This document shows, piece after piece, positions 1-7,902 of a stretch of DNA of 64,000 nucleotides (the stretch's first letter is position 1; every line of letters starts with the position of its first letter). A program made the translations under genes and the position numbers. The notes under the pieces are model-generated. The model ran no database searches, was not told the DNA's origin, and was given only the letters and a program-made list of their open reading frames with translations. The stretch spans positions 2,944,501 through 3,008,500 of the forward strand of contig NC_007645.1 in assembly GCF_000012985.1 (NCBI RefSeq), given 5' to 3'. The stretch is from Hahella chejuensis KCTC 2396 (GTDB lineage Bacteria; Pseudomonadota; Gammaproteobacteria; Pseudomonadales; Oleiphilaceae).

Positions 1-215
1 GACCAGCCTTCCAGCACACAGTCGATGGCAGTTGCGTCTGCGGTTGCGTCTGAAGAGTGCAACGCAAAGGCGGCGCCGGATTCCGTGTCCACATTTTCCC
101 AGCCCATCCCGAGGGCGTTGGCTTGATACAGCAGGGAGGCGTACAAGGGAGCGTGAGCCGGCGTTGGGTTGCGCAATGAACCGCTGAGATAGCAGCCTTC
201 CAGTAAAAACGCCAT
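1..215 (-). CDS. Unrecognised protein, 3' part cut off by window edge
   Basis: Minus-strand frame open from an ATG at 215 to the window edge (about 71 residues seen, starting MAFLLEGCYLSGSLRNPTP). Its start lies 5 bases after the stop of the sulfur-carrier gene, so it is the next gene of that operon. In actinobacteria this place is often held by cysM, but the visible residues show no PLP lysine motif and do not look like CysM. I do not recognise the family. Function is open; operon membership suggests use of the sulfur carrier. Confidence 0.55.
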   Translation of the reverse strand, partial: MAFLLEGCYLSGSLRNPTPAHAPLYASLLYQANALGMGWENVDTESGAAFALHSSDATADATAIDCVLEGW

Positions 216-220
216 CGTCG

Positions 221-511
221 TCACCCAAGCCTGTCGCCGCAGCCGCCGGCCACCGCCGGCAGAATGGTGATGGAATCGCCCGTCCGCACTGGCGTATCCA
301 GGTTGTCGGCGAAGCGAATGTCGTCATCGTTCACGTAGATATTGAGAAAACGATGCACCTTGCCGTCCGCCATCAGACGTTCTTGAATGCCGGGATAGTG
401 AGATTCCATGTTTTCGATCACTTCCCGCACATTCTCGCCGCCGCCTTCAATACGCTTCTGATCTCCGGTCAGCGGTCGCAGAACGGTTGGAATATGAATG
501 GTGATTGACAT
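221..511 (-). CDS. MoaD/ThiS-family sulfur carrier, CysO/QbsE-like
   Basis: 96-residue ubiquitin-fold protein opening MSITIHIPTVLRPLTGDQK, close in pattern to CysO (IPTxLRPxTG). Such carriers are adenylated by an E1-like enzyme and receive sulfur as a C-terminal thiocarboxylate for cysteine or siderophore synthesis. Unlike mature CysO, the diglycine is not terminal: the protein ends AGGCGDRLG, so six residues would have to be removed first. The JAMM peptidase gene directly upstream overlaps it by 65 bases and the MoeZ-type E1 lies before that. Start chosen at the ATG that gives the family N-terminus. Confidence 0.88.
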   Translation of the reverse strand: MSITIHIPTVLRPLTGDQKRIEGGGENVREVIENMESHYPGIQERLMADGKVHRFLNIYVNDDDIRFADNLDTPVRTGDSITILPAVAGGCGDRLG

Positions 512-965
512 GGGAACTCCTGTCTTCAGAAAGTGGTAAAGGTTTTTCTCCGGAATAGTGCTCGACGGCTTTGATGGTTTCTTCCACCACGGCGCCGTTG
601 ACGATGCGGAAGCTGCGGATGTCGCTGCCGTGTTCCGGGTCAGTGGGAATAATGACGTAATGGGCGTGCGGTTCCGCCGCGCAAAGAATGTCGTCTTTGC
701 TGGGGTAGGCGCGGGAAGCGGTGTGAGAGTGATAAATAACCACCGGCTCTTCACCGTTGGCGTCCATTTCCCGCCATATCTGCAGCTGCTCTCGCGCATC
801 GAACATGAACATATCAGAGGAGGCTGCGGCGTTACGCATGGGGATCAGTCGCAGCGGGCGGTCCGAGCCCTCGCGCCCGGCGATGACGCCGCAGGTTTCA
901 ATGGGATGTTCTGCTTGCGCCTGGCGGACCATGGCGTCTACGAGTTCGGAAAGAATCGTTAACAT
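447..965 (-). CDS. M67/JAMM-family metallopeptidase (Mec/QbsD-like)
   Basis: 172-residue zinc peptidase of the JAMM fold. The signature is complete: Glu23 in HPIETCG, then HSHTASRAYPSKDD, fitting H-x-H-x7-S-x2-D. Family members either cut cysteine off CysO-cysteine adducts (Mec) or trim C-terminal residues from QbsE-type carriers (QbsD). The neighbouring carrier ends GGCGDRLG, so trimming is the more needed activity here (inference). The C-terminal tail after about residue 140 is polar and overlaps the start of the carrier gene by 65 bases in another frame. The start follows the MoeZ gene by 18 bases. Confidence 0.88.
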   Translation of the reverse strand: MLTILSELVDAMVRQAQAEHPIETCGVIAGREGSDRPLRLIPMRNAAASSDMFMFDAREQLQIWREMDANGEEPVVIYHSHTASRAYPSKDDILCAAEPHAHYVIIPTDPEHGSDIRSFRIVNGAVVEETIKAVEHYSGEKPLPLSEDRSSHVNHHSYSNRSATADRRSEAY

Positions 966-983
966 GTCTGGCTTCCTCCGGGA

Positions 984-2162
984 TCAGTAGCTGGGCAAAG
1001 ATGAGTCGACATCCCGAATCCAGGCGAGGATGCCGCCGTCGAGATTGTGGACATTGTCAAAACCGCGTTCGCGCAGGGACTGCAACGCCCGCTGCGAGCG
1101 CGCGCCGGACTTGCAGTGCAAAACGATGGGCGCGTCCCTGTTCAGCGTGACCAGAATCTCTTCGTCAAGGAGGCGGCTTTGCGGGATATGCCGGGCGCCT
1201 GCAATGCGCACGATGTCCCACTCTGTCGTTTCCCGTACGTCGATCAATTGGAAGTCTTTGGCGTTGTCACGCCATTGCTTGAGCTCGTGCGCGTCAATAC
1301 TGGGAACTGAAGGAGCGCTGTCCTGCGTCGTTGCGGTCAGGCCACAGAAAAACTCATAGTCCGCCAGTTCGGTAATCGGCGTGCGTTGCGGGTCGCGACG
1401 CAGCGTGATGAAGCGGTAGTTCATTTCCAGTGCGTCGTACACCGCCAATCGACCCAGCAGCGACTCGCCCAGCCCGGTAATCAGCTTGACGGCTTCCGTG
1501 GCCATGATGGAGCCAATGGACGCGCACAGAATGCCCAGCACGCCGCCTTCCGAGCAGGACGGCGCCAGATGGGGCGGAGGCGGCTCCGGGTAGAGGTCGC
1601 GGTAGTTCAGGCCGGCGTCGCCGGGAGCGTTTTCCCAAAACACGGAGGCCTGGCCTTCAAAGCGATAAATCGAGCCCCACACGTAGGGTTTTCCTGCGAG
1701 TACGCAGGCGTCGTTGACCAGGTAGCGGGTGGCGAAATTGTCGGTTCCATCCACGATCAGATCGTATTGAGCGAAGAGCGACAGAGCGTTGTCCGCATCC
1801 AGCCGTTCGCTATGCAGGCGCACCTCAACATGAGGGTTGATCTCGCGGATGGCGTCTCTGGCGCTTTCGCCCTTGGGGCGACCCACATCGGACACGCCGT
1901 GGATGATCTGACGTTGCAGGTTGGATGCGTCAACCACATCAAACTCCACAACGCCCAGGGTTCCGACCCCGGCGGCGGCTAAATACAGTAAAACAGGCGA
2001 GCCCAGACCACCGGCTCCAACCGCCAGCACTTTGGCGTTCTTCAAGCGTTTTTGCCCTTCCAGCCCGACATCCGGCAGCAGCAGATGACGGCTATAGCGG
2101 GCGATTTCCGCCGCGGATAACTCCGCAGCAGGTTCTACGAGGGGGGGGAGCTTCATCGACAT
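984..2162 (-). CDS. moeZ: MoeZ-type adenylyltransferase fused to rhodanese
   Basis: 392 residues. The N-terminal ThiF/MoeB E1 domain has the nucleotide loop GAGGLGSP at about 49-56, the DNLQRQ-type segment (SNLQRQII) near 80-87 and catalytic Cys203 in LAPSCSEGG. A C-terminal rhodanese domain (about 295-388) has active-site Cys350 in LHCKSGARS. The two CxxC zinc pairs of plain MoeB are missing, as is typical for MoeZ/MoeBR proteins (NYRDLYPEPPPP here). It would adenylate the sulfur carrier and load sulfur from the rhodanese persulfide. First gene of the minus operon, with AGAAGGAC before the ATG. Its upstream region abuts the prophage attachment site. Confidence 0.92.
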   Translation of the reverse strand: MSMKLPPLVEPAAELSAAEIARYSRHLLLPDVGLEGQKRLKNAKVLAVGAGGLGSPVLLYLAAAGVGTLGVVEFDVVDASNLQRQIIHGVSDVGRPKGESARDAIREINPHVEVRLHSERLDADNALSLFAQYDLIVDGTDNFATRYLVNDACVLAGKPYVWGSIYRFEGQASVFWENAPGDAGLNYRDLYPEPPPPHLAPSCSEGGVLGILCASIGSIMATEAVKLITGLGESLLGRLAVYDALEMNYRFITLRRDPQRTPITELADYEFFCGLTATTQDSAPSVPSIDAHELKQWRDNAKDFQLIDVRETTEWDIVRIAGARHIPQSRLLDEEILVTLNRDAPIVLHCKSGARSQRALQSLRERGFDNVHNLDGGILAWIRDVDSSLPSY

Positions 2163-2413
2163 ATGTCCTTCTATCGATTGATGCGATTTCTAGTTATTAG
2201 TTCTATATGACCGGATACAGCCGGTTCAGATTACGAGGACCGTAATCGACAGAGGGAAGGCGGAGAGAAGACAAAACTCTCAAAGCAGTCGCCGACATTG
2301 ATGCGTGACGAACAACAGCTAAAGCGCGATCCATGCCGTTAATTTCTAATGTTTTTTGTAAGGTCCAACACCGCTTATTTTTATATGCGGAGGGGCAGGC
2401 GGGGGCAATGCGG
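2163..2413. other. Intergenic flank between moeZ and prophage
   Basis: About 250 bases with no supported gene. A minus-strand open frame of 75 codons is present, but it starts inside the att core, lacks a ribosome site and has no recognisable sequence. This region should hold the moeZ promoter; no strong -35/-10 pair stands out. Confidence 0.4.
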
Positions 2414-2428
2414 CAGTTTGTCGCACCC
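2414..2428. other. attL core (15-bp direct repeat)
   Basis: CAGTTTGTCGCACCC, identical to 43818-43832 at the other prophage end; bases on both sides differ, so the match is exactly 15 bp. No tRNA or other recognisable gene overlaps it, so the insertion looks intergenic. Confidence 0.75.
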
Positions 2429-2595
2429 ATAGGGCGTGTGTTTAAAAAATATACCTGATAATAAGTCCTTTTATAACCAAAAGCTTACGCGGCAAATCAG
2501 CTAGTTGCGCGCTATTTCTGGCTTCTGGCGCTTTTTTTAAGCCTACATCCGATTACATTATTTTTGTCCATTTTACAGCATTTTGCTAGTATCGG

Positions 2596-2624
2596 TGCGT
2601 CACGGGTGCGTCAAAAGTGCGTCA
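2596..2624 (+). promoter_or_regulatory. Candidate integrase arm sites at attL
   Basis: Three copies of tgcgtca begin at 2596, 2607 and 2618, exactly 11 bases apart (one helical turn). The 17-base segment 2608-2624 recurs exactly at 43739-43755 near attR. Tandem phased heptamers inside both ends fit arm-type sites for a tyrosine integrase or an excision factor. They also lie just before the integrase gene and could regulate it. Confidence 0.6.
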
Positions 2625-2674
2625 TTTTGAGCATTTTTTAACGTATAGCGTTTGGTTATAAGGGGTAGTATAGC

Positions 2675-3769
2675 ATGGCGTCGTCGCGTAAGCGTGTCAC
2701 CAAGTCGGGGGAGGTGCGCTGGTATCGTGAGATTCGAATCAAGCGTGATGGGAAGATCATTTACAGGGAAGGGAAGACATGGCCGTCAAAGCGCCTGGCT
2801 GACGAATGGGGTAAGCGTCGTGAATTGGAGTTGGCGCAACCTGGTGCGCTTGAAAGAATGCGTCATTCCGGCACTACTTTGTCTGATGTGTTGAGCTGGT
2901 ATTACGATGAGTACAAAGACATAGCAAGGTTCGGGCGGTCCAAATCCTATCGGCTGCGCGCCATGATGCAAATGGAAGAACTACGAGTCCCAATACTGTC
3001 TCTGAACTCGTCACACCTGGTTGAATTTGTGAGGGCGCGGCGTCGGCATGCTGGGCCGTCAACTGTTCGGTCAGATCTCGCTTATCTGAAAAATGCAGTG
3101 AAGCTTGCCAGAGGGCATTTTGAGGATTTTCCGGTCGATATGAGGGTGTTTGACGATGCCGGCGCTGTCTGCTGGAAAAACAAGCTCATAGCTATGAGTG
3201 CAAGGCGCGACCGCAGGCCGACGGATGATGAGCTGCGGATGCTTACCGACTATTTTCGTAACCGTGCGATGAAACCGAAAATGGTTATACCAATGTACGA
3301 TATTATTTGGTTTGCTATCCACTCGGCGCGTCGATTAAGTGAGATATTGGAAATTCGGTGGGCGGACAATGATTCGGAAACCCTAACGGGGTTGGCGCGA
3401 GACGTGAAGCATCCTACTAAGAAGCATGGTAATCATCGCAAATTCAAGTATACCCGGGAGGCGTGGGACATTGTGTCTCGTCAGGAACGCAATCCGGATG
3501 ATGATAGAATCTTCCCCTACAAGGCTAACGCTGTCAGCCGGCGCTTTTGTTTGGCATGTCGAGAGCTAGGAATTAACGATTTGCGTTTTCACGATTTGAG
3601 GCATGAGGCCACAAGCCGATTGTTCGAACGTGGCTATGATATCGTCCAGGTGCAGCAGTTCACTTTGCATGAGAGCTGGAGGGAGTTGCAGCGGTACACT
3701 AACTTGCGTCCCGCTGACGTGCCATTACTCCCCGCAGCGCCGCACCATTTAGACTTTTCCAATGGGTGA
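2675..3769 (+). CDS. int: Phage integrase, tyrosine recombinase
   Basis: 364 residues. The catalytic set is visible: Arg in SARRLSEIL (about 217-225), HDLRH with His306 and Arg309, His332 in LHESW, and nucleophile Tyr341 in LQRYTNL. The basic N-terminus (RKRVTKSGEVRWYREIR) fits an arm-binding domain. It would integrate and excise the prophage at the 15-bp core. Located just inside attL and reading inward, preceded by phased tgcgtca repeats. The last 71 bases overlap the convergent PrtN-family gene. Confidence 0.95.
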   Translation: MASSRKRVTKSGEVRWYREIRIKRDGKIIYREGKTWPSKRLADEWGKRRELELAQPGALERMRHSGTTLSDVLSWYYDEYKDIARFGRSKSYRLRAMMQMEELRVPILSLNSSHLVEFVRARRRHAGPSTVRSDLAYLKNAVKLARGHFEDFPVDMRVFDDAGAVCWKNKLIAMSARRDRRPTDDELRMLTDYFRNRAMKPKMVIPMYDIIWFAIHSARRLSEILEIRWADNDSETLTGLARDVKHPTKKHGNHRKFKYTREAWDIVSRQERNPDDDRIFPYKANAVSRRFCLACRELGINDLRFHDLRHEATSRLFERGYDIVQVQQFTLHESWRELQRYTNLRPADVPLLPAAPHHLDFSNG

Positions 3770-3998
3770 CGGCCGTTTCCCGTTCCTTGTCGATCCACTC
3801 CGCCAGGTCCTTTGCGTGTACGATCCACTCTGCGGCGTTGGAGTTAGAGGCGCGATAGACCGGGAACGGGAACTTTTGCAGCTTGGCGCGTTGCTGGACA
3901 TCGCGACGGGTAGTTAAGTTGAAGTACTTTGCCGCGACGTCGACCAGTGGAATTTGGCTGGTTTCGAATTCGGCGAGTAGTAGAAACATCGTGTTCAT
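3699..3998 (-). CDS. PrtN-family (pyocin activator) regulator
   Basis: 99 residues: MNTMFLLLAEFETSQIPL, then DVAAKYFNLTTRRDVQQRA and DLAEWIDKERE, the pattern of the pyocin activator PrtN family. In Pseudomonas PrtN switches on pyocin genes; in prophages relatives sit beside integrases and may act as activator or as Xis-like DNA bender (inference). It is the last gene of the long minus-strand operon, its start overlaps the upstream stop by 4 bases (ATGA), and its 3' end overlaps the integrase tail by 71 bases. Confidence 0.75.
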   Translation of the reverse strand: MNTMFLLLAEFETSQIPLVDVAAKYFNLTTRRDVQQRAKLQKFPFPVYRASNSNAAEWIVHAKDLAEWIDKERETAVTHWKSLNGAALRGVMARQRDAS

Positions 3999-4276
3999 TG
4001 TTGTTCCGCCATTGATGTTGCAAAGAACGCGGGCACTTGCTCCATGTCGACATTAAACTTACCGATGATTGGTCCATCTTCGGCAAGGTGTAACGTGAAG
4101 GTGAGAGGCCATGTTGATTCCCATCCATCGTGATCGTTGAAATAGTCTTCTGCGCACTCTTTTGCGATTGATCCTAAAACCCTTCCGTACTTCAGGCTTG
4201 CGGGAGAGAGGTCTGTGCTTAACTCGTATGTGCTTTCCTCGCACTCGCTTGGCACTCTGTAATAAATAGTGGTCAT
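3995..4276 (-). CDS. Hypothetical phage protein, 93 aa
   Basis: Acidic 93-residue protein starting MTTIYYRVPSECEESTYEL. No domain recognised, no membrane segment. ATGA overlaps on both sides (4273-4276 and 3995-3998) show tight translational coupling in the early left operon. Confidence 0.7.
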   Translation of the reverse strand: MTTIYYRVPSECEESTYELSTDLSPASLKYGRVLGSIAKECAEDYFNDHDGWESTWPLTFTLHLAEDGPIIGKFNVDMEQVPAFFATSMAEQQ

Positions 4277-4515
4277 GCGTACTCTCCAGGCTCTATATAT
4301 TCGACTTCTAAATCTGACATGTCCGTAAAATCCGGATCGCCTTCCGTGTATACGCAGTTAAGGACATTACTTTTCTGGATAACCTCATTTAGGGCTTCTA
4401 CAAATTCCTCTATTGCATATTCATCGGGGGCCACGATAACTGAGAGGGACAATTTCCGAAGGCGCTCAACGTCGCCGCTGAGCTGCCGGCGAAAGCCGTT
4501 CATTGAGAATTTCAT
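4273..4515 (-). CDS. Hypothetical phage protein, 80 aa
   Basis: Begins MKFSMNGFRRQLSGDVERLR and ends in an acidic stretch (DPDFTDMSDLEVEYIEPGEYA region). The ATG at 4515 is preferred over an in-frame TTG at 4518. It follows the upstream stop closely and its own stop overlaps the next start by 4 bases. No family recognised. Confidence 0.7.
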   Translation of the reverse strand: MKFSMNGFRRQLSGDVERLRKLSLSVIVAPDEYAIEEFVEALNEVIQKSNVLNCVYTEGDPDFTDMSDLEVEYIEPGEYA

Positions 4516-4518
4516 CAA

Positions 4519-5124
4519 TCAGCCCTCCAGCTCATAGACAGTTATCGGATAAGATTTTTTAACTGTCGCCGCCATAAACTGATTGCCGGCGCGGCAAACT
4601 ATGCCATTGGCGTCTAATGCAATGATGTTGTGATAGTGGACGCCGCAGTTGGCATACAAATTTTTGGCTGTGTCCGCCCAAGCCAGATAACTGTCAAACT
4701 GGAAAAGCTTGCGCTTTAAGTGGATGGGATTATAAAGCCGGACTGGCGGCGGCTCTTGCAACTGTTCGCCCAGGCCAATGCATCCCTCTTCTGGTATTTC
4801 CTCAAACCACATAATGTGCGCGTAGTGCGTGGCCTTTCCGTCATCGTCGAGGACGCCGCCTCTGGGGCCGTCAGCAATACATACAAAATGCTCGCGCTCA
4901 TCTTCGCCAATGTCTGAGTAATTGATGTTGTAGCCAGAATATTCGGCCAGCTCGCCTACCTGTTGAATTGTCAGGTTGAGTTGCTGTTGTCCCTGGTTAA
5001 ATGCCGACAGCGCACTTTGCGTGCGGGACAGTTCTTTTTTGATCCTGTCGTTTTCCCTCGTTGATCTGATCAGTTCGCGGCGTAGTTCCTGAATTTGCAT
5101 AGAATTAATAGTGTCATGGTTCAT
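4519..5124 (-). CDS. Hypothetical phage protein with N-terminal coiled coil
   Basis: 201 residues. Residues about 10-55 form a heptad-rich coiled coil (IQELRRELIRSTRENDRIKK and following). The rest is a mixed domain with EEGCIGLGEQLQEPP and a C-terminal MAATVKKSYPITVYEL. No known catalytic motif. Its start overlaps the methyltransferase stop by 4 bases, so the two are co-translated and may be functionally linked (inference only). Confidence 0.7.
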   Translation of the reverse strand: MNHDTINSMQIQELRRELIRSTRENDRIKKELSRTQSALSAFNQGQQQLNLTIQQVGELAEYSGYNINYSDIGEDEREHFVCIADGPRGGVLDDDGKATHYAHIMWFEEIPEEGCIGLGEQLQEPPPVRLYNPIHLKRKLFQFDSYLAWADTAKNLYANCGVHYHNIIALDANGIVCRAGNQFMAATVKKSYPITVYELEG

Positions 5125-6788
5125 ATTGTCACCGCATTTTGTAGGTTAAATTGTTCTTGGTAGTTGGCGCTGACAATCGCCGCAGCAACAGGCGGACAAA
5201 CGGAGTTTCCGCACATGCGAACCTGCGCGACCTTAGACAGCTTCGAGCCGTCAGGCAGGCGGTCATAAATGTAGTCGGCGGGGAAGCCCTGCGCAGCGTA
5301 CAACTCATGTGGTTGGAGCATGCGCATTCCGATATCTACGATCTGGTAAGCCTCGCCGTGGACCATAACCAGCCCTATGCGGTCCTTTGTCGGGACTGTA
5401 TGTAATGGCTCATCCAAAACAGACCATTGCCCGCCCTCTGAGTAGTACTTCATCAAAAACGCTCGGACTTCGCCCAGGTGACAGCCGGCGGCGGTTATAG
5501 TTGCAGCAGGCGCGTCAGTCGCCTGTCCGTGGGCGCAAGTGCCGCGGAGCTTGATCAGGTGGCTGGTTACTAAAGAATGATGGTCAACTGTCGTCACTGT
5601 CCGCACGTTCAAGCTGGCGCCAGTTACTCCGCTGTAGTGTTTGGCGAGGAATGCAGCGACAAGTTGCGTTTTCCCGCCACCGCCTGCTGTGGTAGTCCCT
5701 GCTGGGGTGGTTACATTATTGGCGCCGCTGTTCCCGAATTGGCGAGTTAATACGGGCACTGCAAGAGCATACCCATTCGTACTGGTTACTGTTTGGAGAG
5801 GTCCACTGACCTGCTGTCCGCGTAGATAGTTGTAACCGTGGTTAACTTTGATGATGCTCGGTGCAACAATGGCAAATGCTCCGCCTTTCGGGTTGGCTGT
5901 GACAGTGCGGAGGGGCGTGATAATGTCATGAACTGGTGTACTGCCGTTATAGTGCGCTATCGGAATAATGAACGGTTCCGGGTTGTTAATTACAAATCGC
6001 TCAATCCCTTTTGCAATCCGGCGCATAGTCGCTTCGGCCAAAGGCTTTGGCCTATCGAATATTGAAGGGCAGGGAATGGACCAGTCGATAATCTCGGCGG
6101 CCGTCTTCCATGCCTGGAGCTTGGTCTTTTTAAAGTCTGGCTTGCGTGGGTCGCCATGGGTGGGCGCTGGCCATATGATCGGCTGTCCGTCACATCGGGC
6201 AACCATAAACAGCCGCTTTCGTATTGTTGGCGCTCCGTACTCATGTGCTCGTAACTGACGCCATTCAACCTTATAGCCGTTGCGCTCCAGTGCCCGGACA
6301 AACGATTGAAAGGTTTTACCCTTTCTTTTTGGGCATGGCTGGCCGTTGACTATAGGTCCCCAGGTAGTGAATTCCTCAACGTTTTCAAGGCAGACAACTC
6401 GGGGGCGGACGGTCCCAACCCACTTGAGAACAACCCAGGCTAAGCCCCGTATGTTCTTTTCTACGGGCTTCCCGCCTTTTGCGCGGCTGAAGTGTTTGCA
6501 ATCCGGCGAAAACCACGCCAAGCCTACAGGGCGACCTTTGCAAACTTCGCGGGGATCAATATTCCAGACTGATTCGCAGTAGTGTTCTGTCTGCGGGTGA
6601 TTGAGCTTGTGGAGTTCAATTGCTTCGGGGTCGTGGTTAATCGCGATATCAACAGATCTACCAATAGCTTGCTCTATACCAGTGGAGGCCCCGCCGCCGC
6701 CCGCAAAGTTATCCACAACAAGTTCCCCCTGGCAATCCAGAAAGCCAAGCTGCGGCTTATGTCTGTACTGAAAATGAATAACGGACAT
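5121..6788 (-). CDS. Phage C5-cytosine DNA methyltransferase with repeat-rich recognition region
   Basis: 555 residues. Motif I FAGGGGASTG (28-37), catalytic Cys97 in FSPDCKHFSRAKGGKP (motif IV, PDC instead of the usual PPC), ENV at 135-137 (motif VI), LRAHEYGAPTIRKRLF (motif VIII), and the C-terminal motif IX-X region GFPADYIYD and MCGNSVCPPVAAAI. It methylates cytosine C5 in DNA, probably to protect phage DNA from restriction or mark it. Between about residues 285 and 490 sit six degenerate units of about 30 residues (PLRTVT, PLQTVT, PAGTTT, NVRTVT, PAATIT, PLHTVP). No partner restriction enzyme is seen. Confidence 0.92.
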   Translation of the reverse strand: MSVIHFQYRHKPQLGFLDCQGELVVDNFAGGGGASTGIEQAIGRSVDIAINHDPEAIELHKLNHPQTEHYCESVWNIDPREVCKGRPVGLAWFSPDCKHFSRAKGGKPVEKNIRGLAWVVLKWVGTVRPRVVCLENVEEFTTWGPIVNGQPCPKRKGKTFQSFVRALERNGYKVEWRQLRAHEYGAPTIRKRLFMVARCDGQPIIWPAPTHGDPRKPDFKKTKLQAWKTAAEIIDWSIPCPSIFDRPKPLAEATMRRIAKGIERFVINNPEPFIIPIAHYNGSTPVHDIITPLRTVTANPKGGAFAIVAPSIIKVNHGYNYLRGQQVSGPLQTVTSTNGYALAVPVLTRQFGNSGANNVTTPAGTTTAGGGGKTQLVAAFLAKHYSGVTGASLNVRTVTTVDHHSLVTSHLIKLRGTCAHGQATDAPAATITAAGCHLGEVRAFLMKYYSEGGQWSVLDEPLHTVPTKDRIGLVMVHGEAYQIVDIGMRMLQPHELYAAQGFPADYIYDRLPDGSKLSKVAQVRMCGNSVCPPVAAAIVSANYQEQFNLQNAVTI

Positions 6789-7034
6789 CTAATCCTCTCT
6801 TTCGCTGTGTGGTGCGTTTGAGGATGTTTCCTGCAGTACCAGTTGGTAGGTGGCTTTTATAGAAACCTCTGAACGAAATTCAATGACAAACGCCTTGCCG
6901 CATCCGCCTTCTTCTTCGTCGCAATAGGTAAGCTTCCGCTCAGTATATGGAGACATGAGAAGGTTGTGTCTCATGCTCAAAAGGCAGTAAGGGCATGTGA
7001 TATCAACTGGTCCGCGCTTAGGGTTGATATTCAT
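6789..7034 (-). CDS. Small zinc-ribbon phage protein
   Basis: 81 residues with ITCPYCLLSMRHN and YCDEEEGGCGKAF, that is two cysteine pairs likely to bind zinc, reminiscent of Com-like small phage zinc proteins. Ends directly before the methyltransferase start and begins on the last base of the upstream stop. Possibly controls its neighbour, as Com does for Mom in phage Mu, but that is only analogy. Confidence 0.7.
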   Translation of the reverse strand: MNINPKRGPVDITCPYCLLSMRHNLLMSPYTERKLTYCDEEEGGCGKAFVIEFRSEVSIKATYQLVLQETSSNAPHSERED

Positions 7035-7435
7035 CAGGCAGCCCCCTGCAGGTCATCAGCGATCGCGTCCAGCACTTGGCTAATGCCTGGGTCCAGTAGG
7101 CGGCTTAGTTGGTCCAGGACGTCAAGTTTCAGTTCCTTGTCGATGACCTGTTGTGACAGCCTGGTTTTAAGGGCTTTCAGCGCCTTATCGGCGGCCGCCT
7201 TGTTCAACGGTTTGCCAGTAGTCCGGGAGTCTTCCGGTTTTTTAACCGAGATTGAGTCTTCGCCAAAAGGGTATACCGACTTCCAAGTCTTGCCTTCTTT
7301 GATGACGGCTCCCGCAGCTTGTAGTGCTTTCAGTTCCTTCAGCAAATGCTCCTGGCTTTCGAACCAGTCGCACTTGCTGTACAGATCCGCCGTTGTGGCG
7401 CCGTTGGTGGGTATGCTTTCTAGTAATGTTTGCAT
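7034..7435 (-). CDS. Hypothetical phage protein, 133 aa
   Basis: Starts MQTLLESIPTNGATTADLYS, with a winged-helix-like stretch (EHLLKELKALQAAGAVIKEGKTW), then helical ALKALKTRLSQQVIDKELKL. The frame is open to 7552, but the upstream part only mirrors the neighbour gene, so the ATG at 7435 is chosen, 10 bases after the upstream stop. Possibly a DNA-binding protein; no family recognised. Confidence 0.65.
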   Translation of the reverse strand: MQTLLESIPTNGATTADLYSKCDWFESQEHLLKELKALQAAGAVIKEGKTWKSVYPFGEDSISVKKPEDSRTTGKPLNKAAADKALKALKTRLSQQVIDKELKLDVLDQLSRLLDPGISQVLDAIADDLQGAA

Positions 7436-7445
7436 AGTTTGGCTC

Positions 7446-7889
7446 CTACGCCGCCTCTGGGTTTCTGAGGCGGTCACGTTCAGCGTCGGTGAGGGTTTCG
7501 GCGATGAAACCCGTGTCGAATACGTGCATGTGATTGACGGATTGCAGGGCATCCTTCTTTTGCGACTTAAAAAAGTCGTCCAGCTCCGGAAGCTTGCAGC
7601 GCTCGGCGGTTATCAGTTCCCGCTCCTCGGTGTAGCGCGTTCCGTCTGGGGCTTTGCAGTAGATCAGCACGCGCACGCGCCAATTGAGCATCAGTTTTTT
7701 AATGGCCTCGATGTCAACAGACCGTAAGGGCATGCCGTGGCTTTTGTGTCGGGCTTTAAGCTCCAGCCCGCCGCCGGCGATGTCATACCAGCTTTCCCGC
7801 GTCTCCATGATGATGTTGTCGGAGACCATGCGGGCACGCTTCCAATGATTGTTATGCTTTGCGCGTTTGTTTTTGCGTGACTTCGGCAT
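7446..7889 (-). CDS. Hypothetical phage protein, 147 aa
   Basis: Very basic N-terminus (MPKSRKNKRAKHNNHWKRAR) followed by a mixed domain (ELKARHKSHGMPLRSVDIEAIK). No recognisable family. Lies between the exonuclease and the 133-residue gene in the left operon. Confidence 0.65.
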   Translation of the reverse strand: MPKSRKNKRAKHNNHWKRARMVSDNIIMETRESWYDIAGGGLELKARHKSHGMPLRSVDIEAIKKLMLNWRVRVLIYCKAPDGTRYTEERELITAERCKLPELDDFFKSQKKDALQSVNHMHVFDTGFIAETLTDAERDRLRNPEAA

Positions 7890-7902
7890 GCCTATATCGT
7901 CC

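Noticed and set aside
2414-2428. att core as 3' end of a tRNA gene
   Set aside because: No cloverleaf can be formed on either strand at either end; the insertion looks intergenic.
2203-2430. 75-codon minus frame at the left prophage edge
   Set aside because: Starts in the att core, no ribosome site and no recognisable sequence.
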